From Akkermansia sp. (lineage in GTDB: Bacteria; Verrucomicrobiota; Verrucomicrobiia; Verrucomicrobiales; Akkermansiaceae), in assembly GCA_017521405.1 (NCBI GenBank), contig JAFXCP010000001.1, positions 46,767 to 110,766 of the forward strand: DNA of 64,000 bases, in the 5' to 3' direction. Shown here piece by piece: positions 7,853 to 16,165 of this stretch. The notes below the pieces were generated by a model. That model ran no database searches. It had not been told where the DNA came from and saw only the letters and a program-made list of their open reading frames with translations. Both the position numbers and the translations under genes were made by a program. Every line of letters starts with the position of its first letter. The stretch's first letter is position 1.

Positions 7853-9937
7853 ATGCTGGAACACCCCTTTCTCGATGATACGCAACTGCCTGCCTGGTCC
7901 CAAATGAGCCCGGAAAAGGCACGCACGGATATACGTCTGGCTATTAGCCGCGCTCAGGAAGCACTGGAAACCATTTGCACCGTGCAGGAGCCGAATTACC
8001 AAAACACCTTTGCCGCCTTGGAAGCCGCCCCGGCAGAGCTGATGCGCGGCTGGCAGCGCCTGAACCACCTGCGCTCCGTGATGGACTCCCCGGAATTGCG
8101 CGAAGTTATTAACGAACTCATGCCGGAAGTCGTCATGTTCTCCAGCAGCATGACCCTCAACCCCCGCCTGTACGCCGTACTTCGCCAAGCGGCGCAAGCC
8201 CCCTTCGTGCAAGAGCTGGATGCCGTACGCCGCCGCTTTGTGCAGGAAACACTGGAGGATTTCCGCGAGAGCGGTGCCGAGCTGCCCGAGGAGAAAAAAC
8301 AACGCTACGCCGAATTATCCGCCGAGCTGGCCATGCTCTCCCAGCAGTTCGGAGAAAAAGTATTGGATTCCACCAACGCCTGGGAATACATCACCCCGGA
8401 TGCGACCGAGCTGGCCGGTCTGCCGGATTCCGCCCGCGAAGCCGCCCGGCTGGATGCTCTGGCACACGGCCATGGCTCGGAAACCGCCCCGCAGTGGCGC
8501 TTCTCCCTGCAATTTACCAGCGTGCAGCCCGTACTTACCTTTGCGGAAAACCCCACCCTGCGGGAGCGTGTGTGGAGAGCCATGAACAGCAAAGGTACAG
8601 GAGAATACGATACCTCCACCATCATCAACTCCCTCCTCACCCTCCGGGCGGAAAAAGCCGCCTTGCTGGGCTACGAATGCTATGCCGACTATGCCACCTC
8701 CCGCCGCATGGCCGGCAGCGGGCAGAACGCCTTGGACTTTATCGACCGCCTGCATGCACAGGTACGCCCCGCCTATCTGGAGGAAATGGAAACCCTGCGC
8801 CGCTTTGCGGAGGAGCAATCGGGCAGTCCCATGCCGGTGCTGGAGCCCTGGTCCGTAGCCTATTGGAGCGAGAAACGCCGCAAGGCCCTGTACGATTTTG
8901 ATACGGAGGAACTGCGCCTCTACTTCTCTATGGAGAAAGTATTGCAGGGCATGTTCTCCATATACGCCGGGCTGTACGGCATCCGCTTTACGGAGCAGCC
9001 CACCGCCTGCCTTAGCCCCGGAGACCCCCTTCCGGAAGGCTGCGTGGAAACCTGGCACCCGGAGGTTAAATTCTACCTCGTACACGATGCGGAAAGCGGG
9101 GAACACCTCGGCTCCTTCTACACCGATTGGCACCCGCGAGAGGAAAAGCGCGCCGGCGCATGGATGGATGCCCTCTCCACCGGCCTCCCCCCCATGGGCA
9201 CCACCCCGCGCGTACCTCATCTGGCCCTCATGTGCGGAAACATGAGCAAACCCACCGCAGATAAACCCGCCCTGCTTACCCATATGGAGGTGGAAACCGT
9301 GTTCCACGAATTCGGCCACCTGCTGCACCAAGTGCTGAGCAACGTGCCGGTGCGTGCCTTGGGCGGCTGCAACGTGGCATGGGATTTCGTGGAACTGCCC
9401 AGCCAAATCAACGAAAACTGGACCTGGGAACGCGAGGCCTTGGACCGCTACGCCTGCCACTGGCAAAGCGGAGCCACCCTCCCCGAGGCGCTGAAGGATA
9501 AAATGCTCGCCGCGCGCAATTACGGTGCCGCATCCTTCTTTATGCGCCAGCTCAGCTTTGGTAAAATAGATTTGGAACTGCACACCCATACCGCCCGATA
9601 TCTGAACCGCGATGTGGAAGAAACGGACCGCGCCATCCTGGCCGATTACCGTGTACCCATGAGTGAGCAGGGGAACAGCGTTCTGCGAGCCTTTTCCCAC
9701 ATTTTTGATGGCGGCTACGAATCCGGCTATTACTCCTACAAATGGGCCGAAGTGCTGGAGGCCGATGCCTTCTCCCGATTTACCTCAGAGGGTATCTTTA
9801 ACCCCGCCACCGGGCGAGATTTCCGCCGCTGCATCCTCTCCCAAGGAAATAGCCGCCCCGCTGCTGAACTGTATCGCGATTTCATGCACCGCGACCCGGA
9901 TACCACCGCCTTACTGCGCCGCTGCGGCATCCTGTAA
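7853..9937 (+). CDS. prlC: M3 family oligopeptidase (oligopeptidase A-like)
   Basis: This 694-residue zinc metallopeptidase has the M3 active site VFHEFGHLLHQVLS near residue 485, where two His and the Glu are zinc and catalytic residues. FVELPSQINENW supplies the downstream region with the third ligand, and FDGGYESGYYSYKWAEVLEADAF is typical of oligopeptidase A and dipeptidyl carboxypeptidases. No signal peptide is seen, so it is probably cytoplasmic and degrades short peptides and cleaved signal peptides. The start at 7853 is favoured over an upstream in-frame codon at 7814, which falls inside the promoter. It is monocistronic, with a bidirectional terminator after it. Confidence 0.9.
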   Translation: MLEHPFLDDTQLPAWSQMSPEKARTDIRLAISRAQEALETICTVQEPNYQNTFAALEAAPAELMRGWQRLNHLRSVMDSPELREVINELMPEVVMFSSSMTLNPRLYAVLRQAAQAPFVQELDAVRRRFVQETLEDFRESGAELPEEKKQRYAELSAELAMLSQQFGEKVLDSTNAWEYITPDATELAGLPDSAREAARLDALAHGHGSETAPQWRFSLQFTSVQPVLTFAENPTLRERVWRAMNSKGTGEYDTSTIINSLLTLRAEKAALLGYECYADYATSRRMAGSGQNALDFIDRLHAQVRPAYLEEMETLRRFAEEQSGSPMPVLEPWSVAYWSEKRRKALYDFDTEELRLYFSMEKVLQGMFSIYAGLYGIRFTEQPTACLSPGDPLPEGCVETWHPEVKFYLVHDAESGEHLGSFYTDWHPREEKRAGAWMDALSTGLPPMGTTPRVPHLALMCGNMSKPTADKPALLTHMEVETVFHEFGHLLHQVLSNVPVRALGGCNVAWDFVELPSQINENWTWEREALDRYACHWQSGATLPEALKDKMLAARNYGAASFFMRQLSFGKIDLELHTHTARYLNRDVEETDRAILADYRVPMSEQGNSVLRAFSHIFDGGYESGYYSYKWAEVLEADAFSRFTSEGIFNPATGRDFRRCILSQGNSRPAAELYRDFMHRDPDTTALLRRCGIL

Positions 9938-9961
9938 TACCGCCCGGCACTCCCCTCAAAA

Positions 9962-10002
9962 AAAATCGGCACTTCCCGCCACAACCGGGGAGTGCCGATT
10001 TT
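9962..10002. terminator. Bidirectional terminator between prlC and nitroreductase gene
   Basis: The stem AAAATCGGCACTTCCC pairs with GGGAGTGCCGATTTT. The A and T runs on either side serve both convergent genes. Confidence 0.85.
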
Positions 10003-10018
10003 GCCATATAAAAGCAAC

Positions 10019-10627
10019 TCAGGGCATCTTCGGCCAGCCCAAGCACTGGTGTACCACCACGAGGTGGTCCGCCGGCAAATGCAGCGCCCGTGCCAAAGCC
10101 GGGGCATCAATCATCGCCCGCACCACGCAGGATAAGCCCCGCCACGTGGCATACAAGTACACATTCTGGTAAGCAGAACCCACATGGCACAGCCCCCCGC
10201 GGTCATCCCTCACCACATACAGCAAATGCACCGGCGCATTCGTCACAAAATCCTGCCGCGCACAAAGCGGAATCAAATTCTCCCCCGTCACCTTCACCAG
10301 CCGGTGCTGCTCCCCCTCGTAGCGCCACGCCCCCTCCGGCGTGAGCAGGTACAACTGCATATTCTGCAAATTGCGGGAAGTAGGAATAGTGCGCTTCCCA
10401 TGGACGTTCTGCCCCCAGGCCACCCACAAAATCTCCCCTAGTAGCTGCTCCTCCACCGTGCGCCCCGCATCAAAATCCCGGGAAGAATGGCGCGTGGCAA
10501 TCGCCTCCATCAGCGGCATCCCCCCTGCCTGCACAGGCGCCGGCAGCACCCGCTCCTCCTCCCCCCCTTGAATGGGAGCCAATCCCATGGCCAGAAGCCC
10601 CATTAGCATTTGCATCCGTTTCATCAT
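10019..10627 (-). CDS. Exported nitroreductase-family protein
   Basis: This protein of about 202 residues has an N-terminal hydrophobic segment (MLMGLLAMGLAPIQGG) that looks like a signal peptide. A nitroreductase core follows: LMEAIATRHSSRDFDAGRTV for FMN phosphate contacts, ILWVAWGQNVHGKRTIPTSRN, and a C-terminal HVGSAYQNVYLYATWRGLSCV. It resembles the SagB/TM1586-type branch. The family uses FMN to reduce nitro groups, quinones or flavins. Export of an FMN enzyme is uncommon and suggests a periplasmic role. The start is ATG 10627, where -10 TAGAAT (10634-10639) lies exactly 6 nt upstream; ATG 10624 is adjacent. The substrate is unknown. Confidence 0.78.
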   Translation of the reverse strand: MMKRMQMLMGLLAMGLAPIQGGEEERVLPAPVQAGGMPLMEAIATRHSSRDFDAGRTVEEQLLGEILWVAWGQNVHGKRTIPTSRNLQNMQLYLLTPEGAWRYEGEQHRLVKVTGENLIPLCARQDFVTNAPVHLLYVVRDDRGGLCHVGSAYQNVYLYATWRGLSCVVRAMIDAPALARALHLPADHLVVVHQCLGWPKMP

Positions 10628-10737
10628 CCTTGCATTCTAGCAGCTTCCACCCCATTGAAAAGAAAAATCCGCCCTCCCTGCACAAAAACTTTTTTAGAAA
10701 TAATCCAAATAAAAACACTATCCGGCACGGAACAGGC

Positions 10738-10766
10738 TTGCATAAGCGGGGGATAGCTGGTAGAAT
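10738..10766 (+). promoter_or_regulatory. Promoter of the Cys-motif protein pair and metK
   Basis: TTGCAT at 10738-10743, 17 bp, TAGAAT at 10761-10766, then 8 nt to a TTG start at 10775. It probably drives a three-gene unit ending with metK. Confidence 0.6.
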
Positions 10767-10774
10767 GGGCTGCC

Positions 10775-11746
10775 TTGCAAGCAGTATCACCCTACCAGAA
10801 TCCCCTCTGGCCGGATGCCGAGTGGGATGTTTCCGGCGCGTTCGTGAACGACCGCGAGCTGGTGGCCTTTTTTGATTTCTGCAAGCACCTGCTGGGCTTC
10901 GAGCCATACCACATCGTGCATGGCTCCCCACTGTGCGTATGGAACTCCGGGCGAGTACTCAAGCACCTCCTGCGAGAGGCGGAGGAAGTCCGTACCGCCG
11001 GGTTGGAGTACGAGAAACGCCGCATAGCCGTCTACCTCACCTTCACGAACCTCCTCCTCAAGGAAGAGCATCTGAGCGACAGCTTCTCCAATGCCATCTG
11101 CACCTTCTTCTCCCGCCACAACCCCACCGGGAGAAACGCCGTCATCCTGGCCAACGACCTCCTGCGCGACCACCTGCGCCGCGAATTTCCCACCCTGCGC
11201 CTCATCTCCTCCATCCTTAAAATCACCAACGGTGGCGGCAAAGGCAAACCGGATGCCTACCTCCGCCTGGCAGAACAGTACGACGAGGTGATGGTACACC
11301 CGGATGACGTGTTGAATTACCCCCTTCTGGAACAACTGGAAGAGAAGGAACGCTACATCCTGCTGGTGAATGAGTATTGCATCCGGAATTGCCCGCTCCG
11401 TGCCTTCCACTACACCTCCCTCTCCCACTCCGCACTCAACTTCATGGGTTACAACGACGAGGAATTCACCCGGCGCCAATCCACCAACGGCTGCCAAGAC
11501 CTCGGCACCCTGCTGCACCACCCCACCAAGAACGTACTTGCCCTCAACACCCCGGAAATCCGCCGCCTGCGCGAACTGGGATTCCGCCATTTCAAACTCC
11601 AAGGCCGCGGCCACGCCAACGCCTCCTCCATCCTCTTCGATTTGCTGCGCCTGGTCCTCCGCACGGATGCCCCGGAAGAAAACGCCATGCACCGCATGGG
11701 GCAAATCTTCTGGGAATCCCTGCTGCCCCCCACCTCCCGCTCATGA
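10775..11746 (+). CDS. Uncharacterised TIM-barrel-like protein, first of a tandem pair with NxxCxRxCPxRxxH motif
   Basis: This protein has about 323 residues. I do not recognise a named family. It starts at TTG 10775, the only start that keeps the N-terminus and sits 8 nt after a -10. Visible features are a Lys/Arg-rich centre (KITNGGGKGKPDAYLRLAEQYD), the motif NEYCIRNCPLRAFHY at residues 199-213, and a C-terminal LRELGFRHFKLQGRGHA. The pattern of one Cys cluster followed by a GxRxxKLQGR stretch recalls U32-peptidase-like TIM barrels (the YhbU/UbiU group), but the classical U32 signature is absent. The Cys pair could bind metal or Fe-S. There is no signal peptide. It overlaps the next paralogue by 4 nt, so the two products may form a heterodimer. 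Confidence 0.7.
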   Translation: MQAVSPYQNPLWPDAEWDVSGAFVNDRELVAFFDFCKHLLGFEPYHIVHGSPLCVWNSGRVLKHLLREAEEVRTAGLEYEKRRIAVYLTFTNLLLKEEHLSDSFSNAICTFFSRHNPTGRNAVILANDLLRDHLRREFPTLRLISSILKITNGGGKGKPDAYLRLAEQYDEVMVHPDDVLNYPLLEQLEEKERYILLVNEYCIRNCPLRAFHYTSLSHSALNFMGYNDEEFTRRQSTNGCQDLGTLLHHPTKNVLALNTPEIRRLRELGFRHFKLQGRGHANASSILFDLLRLVLRTDAPEENAMHRMGQIFWESLLPPTSRS

Positions 11747-12762
11747 CTGCCCCCGCTGAACCCCTTGCCCCCCGTCTCCCGGATTACTTGCCCGGCGCCT
11801 GCTGGACAGTGGGCGGCGGCCTGCGCTTTGATCGCGGCGTGCAAACCATAGCCTCCTTTCTGGGAAAAATCTCCGGTGCCGGTTTGGATAGAGTGCAAGC
11901 CGTGGCACCCTGTGCATGGTCTCTGGATTGGTATGTGCAGCGCCGCCCGCTGGCATACAACGATATATGCGAAGCCTTCGAAACCTATGCCCGCATGGGC
12001 ATGGGCGTTGTCCTCGTATTCGATAACCCATGGATTCCGCAGGAAAGCATGGCGGACCCCTACGGTCTCTCCCTCGTGCAGGAACTGTACAAGCGCGACC
12101 GCATCCGCAAAAACGCCGTTTGCGTAGCCTGCGATGCCCTGGCAGAGCAACTGCGCGCCGCCTGCCCGCATCTCCCCATCTACTGCCACGAAAACCGCCT
12201 CGTGGCAGAGCAGGGGCGCCGCAGCCCCCGGCTGTACAACAGCCTGCTCACCCGCTACCGGCGCATCACCCTGCACCCGGCGGATGCCGCCCGCCCGGCC
12301 ATCCTCTCCGCATTGGAAGACCCCGCCCGCATCGATATCGTCGTGAACGATTCCTGCCTCCGCACCTGCCCGGTGCGCCGGGAACACCTGCAACTCCTTG
12401 CCGCCCTGCGCCGCTCCCCGTACGATACTACCCTCATGGCACAGCGTGCCTCCCTCATCGCCCGCACCGGCTGCATGAACCCGCAGCCCGGCCAGCCCGC
12501 ACAGAATGCCAGCTGCAACATCCCCCGCAGCGAATTGGCACAGCTGCATGCCGCCGGATTCCGCAGCTACATCATCCAGAGCCAGCTCTTCCGCAACGAG
12601 ATGACCCTCCTTTGGGACATCCTCCAATGCCGCCTCCCCCACACCCCGGAGCAGAGCAACAAAATGGCACTCATTGCCAACTCCGCCATGGCTGAATTCG
12701 GCAAACCGGCCGGAGACCTCCCCAGTGGCCTCCGCCAATTCTCCTTTTCCAATATAGAATAA
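11743..12762 (+). CDS. Uncharacterised TIM-barrel-like protein, second of the tandem pair
   Basis: This 339-residue protein is a divergent paralogue of the preceding gene. Shared landmarks are the motif NDSCLRTCPVRREH at residues 202-215 and a C-terminal LHAAGFRSYIIQSQLF, equivalent to the LRELGFRHFKLQGR stretch upstream. Additional Cys residues cluster around PCAW, VCVACDAL and AACPHLPIYCHENRL, which the first protein lacks. ATG 11743 overlaps the upstream stop (ATGA), a mark of coupled translation. The frame is open far upstream, but that part is antisense-like shadow of the first gene. metK follows after 18 nt, so a role connected to S-adenosylmethionine is possible but only inferred. Confidence 0.7.
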   Translation: MTAPAEPLAPRLPDYLPGACWTVGGGLRFDRGVQTIASFLGKISGAGLDRVQAVAPCAWSLDWYVQRRPLAYNDICEAFETYARMGMGVVLVFDNPWIPQESMADPYGLSLVQELYKRDRIRKNAVCVACDALAEQLRAACPHLPIYCHENRLVAEQGRRSPRLYNSLLTRYRRITLHPADAARPAILSALEDPARIDIVVNDSCLRTCPVRREHLQLLAALRRSPYDTTLMAQRASLIARTGCMNPQPGQPAQNASCNIPRSELAQLHAAGFRSYIIQSQLFRNEMTLLWDILQCRLPHTPEQSNKMALIANSAMAEFGKPAGDLPSGLRQFSFSNIE

Positions 12763-12780
12763 TCCCCCCCACCACCAACC

Positions 12781-13959
12781 ATGAAACACCTGCCTGTATT
12801 TACATCCGAATCCGTAGGCGAGGGGCACCCCGACAAAGTAGCCGACCTCATCTCCGATGCCATCCTGGATGCCTGCCTGGAGCAAGACCCCGCCAGCCGC
12901 GTGGCCTGCGAAACACTGGTGAAGGATAGCCACGTTATCCTGGCCGGGGAAATCACCACCACCGCCGCACCGAATTACGAACGCATCGTGCGCGATACTA
13001 TCCGCTCCATCGGCTACCGTACCCCGGCGGACGATGCCCTTTTTAACGCAGAAAGCGTCACTATCCTCAACCTCCTCTCCACCCAGAGCCCGGATATTGC
13101 CCAAGGTGTGGATGCCCGTGCTGCAGATGGCAAGGAAGGCGCAGAGCAGGGCGCCGGCGACCAGGGAATCATGTTCGGCTATGCCTCCAACGAAACCCCG
13201 GAGCTTATGCCCGCCCCTGTCATGTTCTCCCACCGCATCATGCAGGAACTGGCTCGCGTGCGCCACAGCGGGGAAATCCCCTGGCTCCGCCCGGATAGCA
13301 AAAGCCAGGTGGCCGTGGAATACGACTCTGATGGACGCCCCGCCCGCATCCTCAACGTTGTCCTCAGTACCCAGCATACGGACGATGTGGACAACACCAC
13401 CATCCGCACCTTCTGCACAGAACTCATCCGCCGTGTCCTCCCTGCAGAACTCCTCACCCCAGACACCGAATTCTTTATCAACCCTACCGGTCGCTTCGTC
13501 ATAGGCGGTCCCCATGGGGACTCCGGGCTCACCGGTCGTAAAATCATCGTCGATACCTACGGCGGCATGGGACGCCACGGCGGTGGTGCCTTCTCCGGCA
13601 AGGATTGCAGTAAGGTGGACCGCTCCGGCGCGTACATGTGCCGTTGGGTTGCCAAGCATGTGGTCGCCGCCGGCCTGGCAGACCGCTGCGAACTCCAAGT
13701 AGCCTATGCCATCGGCAAAGCGGACCCCGTCTCCATCCTTGTGGATGCCCAATCCGCAGGAGAACTCCCCATCCCCGAGCAGGAAATCATTGCGCGCATC
13801 AACCGTGCCTTCTCCTTCAAACCTGCAGATATGGAGCAAGCCCTCGGCCTCCGCCGCCCCATCTTCCGCCGCACCACAAACTACGGCCACTTCACCAAGG
13901 CAGACCTTCCCTGGGAGCAGTTGGACCCCGCCCGCCTGGCCATCCTGCGCGGCGAATAA
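12781..13959 (+). CDS. metK: S-adenosylmethionine synthase
   Basis: This 392-residue protein is normal MetK length. It starts [18 protein letters not shown], has the ATP-site [13 protein letters not shown] near residue 125, and [25 protein letters not shown] plus [20 protein letters not shown] in the third repeat. It makes SAM from methionine and ATP in the cytoplasm, as a tetramer using Mg and K ions. The leader is C-rich and lacks a Shine-Dalgarno. No SAM riboswitch is visible; the gene seems to be transcribed with the two Cys-motif proteins upstream and ends at a strong terminator. Confidence 0.97.
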   Translation: MKHLPVFTSESVGEGHPDKVADLISDAILDACLEQDPASRVACETLVKDSHVILAGEITTTAAPNYERIVRDTIRSIGYRTPADDALFNAESVTILNLLSTQSPDIAQGVDARAADGKEGAEQGAGDQGIMFGYASNETPELMPAPVMFSHRIMQELARVRHSGEIPWLRPDSKSQVAVEYDSDGRPARILNVVLSTQHTDDVDNTTIRTFCTELIRRVLPAELLTPDTEFFINPTGRFVIGGPHGDSGLTGRKIIVDTYGGMGRHGGGAFSGKDCSKVDRSGAYMCRWVAKHVVAAGLADRCELQVAYAIGKADPVSILVDAQSAGELPIPEQEIIARINRAFSFKPADMEQALGLRRPIFRRTTNYGHFTKADLPWEQLDPARLAILRGE

Positions 13960-13982
13960 ACAGCCCCGGCACACCTTCCCCC

Positions 13983-14024
13983 GGCGGGTTGCACCCCTTT
14001 CCCCGGTGCAGCCCGCCTTTTTTT
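13983..14024 (+). terminator. metK terminator
   Basis: A 13-bp stem (GGCGGGTTGCACC with GGTGCAGCCCGCC, one G-T pair) is followed by seven T. Confidence 0.9.
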
Positions 14025-14056
14025 GCTTAAGCCGCTGCCCCATCCGCCCGGAGTAA

Positions 14057-14090
14057 GAAAAAAGAGCTGCCCCGTGTGCGGAGCAGCTCG
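14057..14090 (-). terminator. Terminator of first PEP-CTERM gene
   Basis: On the minus strand a GAGCTGCTCC/GGGGCAGCTC hairpin is followed by a T-run. Confidence 0.75.
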
Positions 14091-14117
14091 TGTAGAGGGA
14101 AAAAGCGTTGCAGCTTA

Positions 14118-14783
14118 TTAGCGGCGACGGCGAGCAGCCAGACCGGCCAGAGCCAGCAGGCTCAGCGTAGCCGTGGCAGGCTCCGGAACAGCGGGTGCTA
14201 CGGTAGAGACCGTAATGCTCATGTCCGGAGCATATGTTGTGGAAGCCAAAGACTTCTGCCCACCGAGAAAACCCCAATTGGCAGAGTTGCCACTAGTCAG
14301 AGAACCACCGCAGGCTGCGAGATGCCCGGAGTAGTATTGACCGGCGGGTACCACAGTCTCACCTGCCACCCAAGCGTCGTCACTGGCGGAGGTCGTCATG
14401 TATGCATAGTAGGTCTTAGTGGTATCGAGGGTGATGGAATTGCCGAAATCGAACACAGCCAAATCGGAACCATCAGCCTTCGTGAACACATCGGAGGAGC
14501 CCAGGTAGGTATTGGTATCATCCGTGATGTACAGAACACGATCGTCAGCCAGATTGTAATTACCGCCGCGCTCCAGAAGGGAGATGGAGCCCAGCGTTAC
14601 CTGAGGCGTCAGCTCACCACCAAGAACATCGAAACGCTGCGTATCGGCGGAAGCCAGCGTGAACACCACACCGCAGTAGGAACCACCTTGAGTCCCACCG
14701 TAGGAAGGAACAGTGTCGAAGGTCAGTTCGCTACCCATGGCACAGGTAGCGGCGGCAAGAAGGGCAATAAGAGTCTTCTTCAT
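14118..14783 (-). CDS. PEP-CTERM sorting-domain protein (copy A of divergent pair)
   Basis: This 221-residue secreted protein starts MKKTLIALLAAATCAMG, a typical signal peptide. It ends with the sorting tail VPEPATATLSLLALAG followed by AARRRR, in which a PEP motif, one hydrophobic helix and an Arg run direct processing by exosortase-type enzymes. The middle is rich in Thr, Ser, Gly and Asp with no catalytic motif I recognise; it looks like a beta-sandwich surface protein. The start at 14783 follows an A-rich leader. Promoter, leader and signal-peptide sequence are nearly identical to those of the divergent PEP-CTERM gene at 15325, while the mature regions are unrelated. Confidence 0.88.
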   Translation of the reverse strand: MKKTLIALLAAATCAMGSELTFDTVPSYGGTQGGSYCGVVFTLASADTQRFDVLGGELTPQVTLGSISLLERGGNYNLADDRVLYITDDTNTYLGSSDVFTKADGSDLAVFDFGNSITLDTTKTYYAYMTTSASDDAWVAGETVVPAGQYYSGHLAACGGSLTSGNSANWGFLGGQKSLASTTYAPDMSITVSTVAPAVPEPATATLSLLALAGLAARRRR

Positions 14784-14911
14784 GTCGTTTTTCTTTCTAT
14801 ATGTTAATGTGTTATATATGTTTACCTCGGGCGGAATACTTCCTCGCGCGGTGGAATAGGTACTCCGCTCCAATGCGGCCGCAGTATATCGCTTTTCTAA
14901 TGCGATGTACA
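14734..14911 (-). repeat. 178-bp inverted repeat, copy A (promoter to signal peptide)
   Basis: Read on the minus strand this copy matches 15197-15374 over 178 nt with about six differences and no gaps. It runs from the -35 hexamer through the leader to the end of the signal-peptide codons. Confidence 0.92.
14883..14911 (-). promoter_or_regulatory. Promoter of PEP-CTERM copy A
   Basis: On the minus strand TGTACA (14906-14911), 17 bp, TATACT (14883-14888). The leader is about 90 nt. Confidence 0.6.
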
Positions 14912-15196
14912 TTCGATGCTTAAAATTTGTAAAAATAATCTAGGTGAACTATAAACGTAAAATCAGTAATAAGAAATTATATTACTTATGATATTATTTT
15001 TCTGTTTTAATTAAAAATAAATAGAGAGTCCGTAGGGTATTTATTAGAATATAAATGATATTAATGAGTAATTTCCATAAAGTTCATTGTCGATATTTTA
15101 ATAATATGAAACCTTGCATGCTTTTTTGAAGGCGGGGGAGGGGACGAGTGCATCATCGTGCATTGTAGACTTTTTTAATGATTTGTAAAAAAAGTC
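14912..15196. other. AT-rich unique spacer between divergent PEP-CTERM genes
   Basis: This is the 285-nt centre of the 14784-15324 gene-free stretch. It is AT-rich with long A and T runs, carries no convincing open frame or RNA gene, and separates the two arms of the inverted repeat. Confidence 0.6.
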
Positions 15197-15225
15197 TGTA
15201 CATCGCATTAGAAAGGCGATATACT
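15197..15225 (+). promoter_or_regulatory. Promoter of PEP-CTERM copy B
   Basis: TGTACA 15197-15202, 17 bp, TATACT 15220-15225. Confidence 0.6.
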
Positions 15226-15374
15226 GCAGCTGCATTGGAGCGGAGTACCTATTCCACCGCGCGAGGAAGTATTGCGCCCGAGGTAAACATATATAACACA
15301 TTAACATATAGAAAGAAAAACGACATGAAGAAGACTCTTATTGCCCTTCTTGCCGCTGCCACCTGTGCCATGGG
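15197..15374 (+). repeat. 178-bp inverted repeat, copy B (promoter to signal peptide)
   Basis: This is the mirror copy of 14734-14911. It starts exactly at the -35 hexamer TGTACA and ends after the codons for CAMG, beyond which the two genes diverge completely. Confidence 0.92.
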
Positions 15375-16017
15375 TGTGACTCTTGAAGACGCTGCATACG
15401 TCACCACGGATTCTTCCATCGCACTCAGCCCTGCCGATAACAGCCTTTCCGCTGTGGTAACCCTGAATGTGGATGCCCTGAAGAACGTGATGCTTGCCGG
15501 TTCTTCTCCTGCAAAGTATACGCTGATTGATTTCCAGGACACTGATGGTAACGATATCGGCTTGCAGACAAACTACAGCTCCTCCCAAGGAAAGATTACA
15601 TACTCCGGACTTTACGGCGCATGGAATCAGGGTGGTGCGTACACCCTTGGTATGAATGGTGCTGCCGAAGGGGGCAGCGGTATGGAGGCTGAATCCTTCT
15701 GGGCTGATGCAGTGGGAGCTTCCGCTGCCCTGACTTATTCTTACAACACCGGCACAACGGCCGTATTCACCATTAGCTATGCTGATGGCACCTCCGCCAC
15801 GTTAGGTGGTGTGGCTAACACCTCGCTGAAAGGTACCGGTTTGACCGTTGATACCGTGCTGCTTGATAGTAATCTGGTAAGCAAGGCTTGGGTGTTCGAC
15901 AGCGTTCTTAGCGTTGATGATGCCAAGGCTCTGACGATGGCTGCCATTCCCGAGCCCGCCACCGCCACGCTGAGCCTGCTGGCTCTGGCCGGTCTGGCTG
16001 CTCGCCGCCGCCGCTAA
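15325..16017 (+). CDS. PEP-CTERM sorting-domain protein (copy B of divergent pair)
   Basis: This 230-residue secreted protein has the same signal peptide as copy A (MKKTLIALLAAATCAMG). It ends with the same sorting tail, IPEPATATLSLLALAG then AARRRR. The mature part (TLEDAAYVTTDSSIALSPAD onward) differs from copy A and contains no Cys. It resembles Akkermansia-type surface proteins with a concanavalin-like character, but I cannot name a family. It should be exported by Sec and processed by an exosortase-like enzyme. ATG 15325 was chosen because the signal peptide begins there. The upstream frame is also open but crosses the -10 box, so it cannot be fully transcribed from this promoter. Confidence 0.88.
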   Translation: MKKTLIALLAAATCAMGVTLEDAAYVTTDSSIALSPADNSLSAVVTLNVDALKNVMLAGSSPAKYTLIDFQDTDGNDIGLQTNYSSSQGKITYSGLYGAWNQGGAYTLGMNGAAEGGSGMEAESFWADAVGASAALTYSYNTGTTAVFTISYADGTSATLGGVANTSLKGTGLTVDTVLLDSNLVSKAWVFDSVLSVDDAKALTMAAIPEPATATLSLLALAGLAARRRR

Positions 16018-16046
16018 TCGGAAGTTTTTTGAGCCGATATACTCAA

Positions 16047-16078
16047 ACGGGTTGCTCCCTGCACGGAGCAACCCGTTT
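16047..16078 (+). terminator. Terminator of PEP-CTERM copy B
   Basis: An ACGGGTTGCTCC/GGAGCAACCCGT stem is followed by a short T-run. Confidence 0.85.
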
Positions 16079-16106
16079 TGCATGCCGGTGCAGCCATAGC
16101 TTGGGC

Positions 16107-16135
16107 TTGACGCAGCGGAAGCGAGGGCTTATACT
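16107..16135 (+). promoter_or_regulatory. mrp promoter
   Basis: TTGACG 16107-16112, 17 bp, TATACT 16130-16135. The leader is about 24 nt. Confidence 0.7.
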
Positions 16136-16165
16136 TGGGGCAGCGGCGGAGGCCGTGTTTTTTTT

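Noticed and set aside
12763-12780. SAM riboswitch before metK
   Set aside because: Only 18 nt separate metK from the preceding gene and no conserved riboswitch core is visible before the operon.
11449-14277. A 942-codon open frame on the minus strand opposite the Cys-motif genes and metK
   Set aside because: It is antisense to metK and the two paralogues, shows no family signature, and arises from the GC-rich codon use of the real genes.
15178-15324. Extended N-terminus for both PEP-CTERM proteins (open frame upstream of MKK in both copies)
   Set aside because: The shared frame looks tempting and most differences are synonymous, but the -10 box lies inside it, so transcripts from that promoter would not carry its beginning, and a normal signal peptide begins at MKK.
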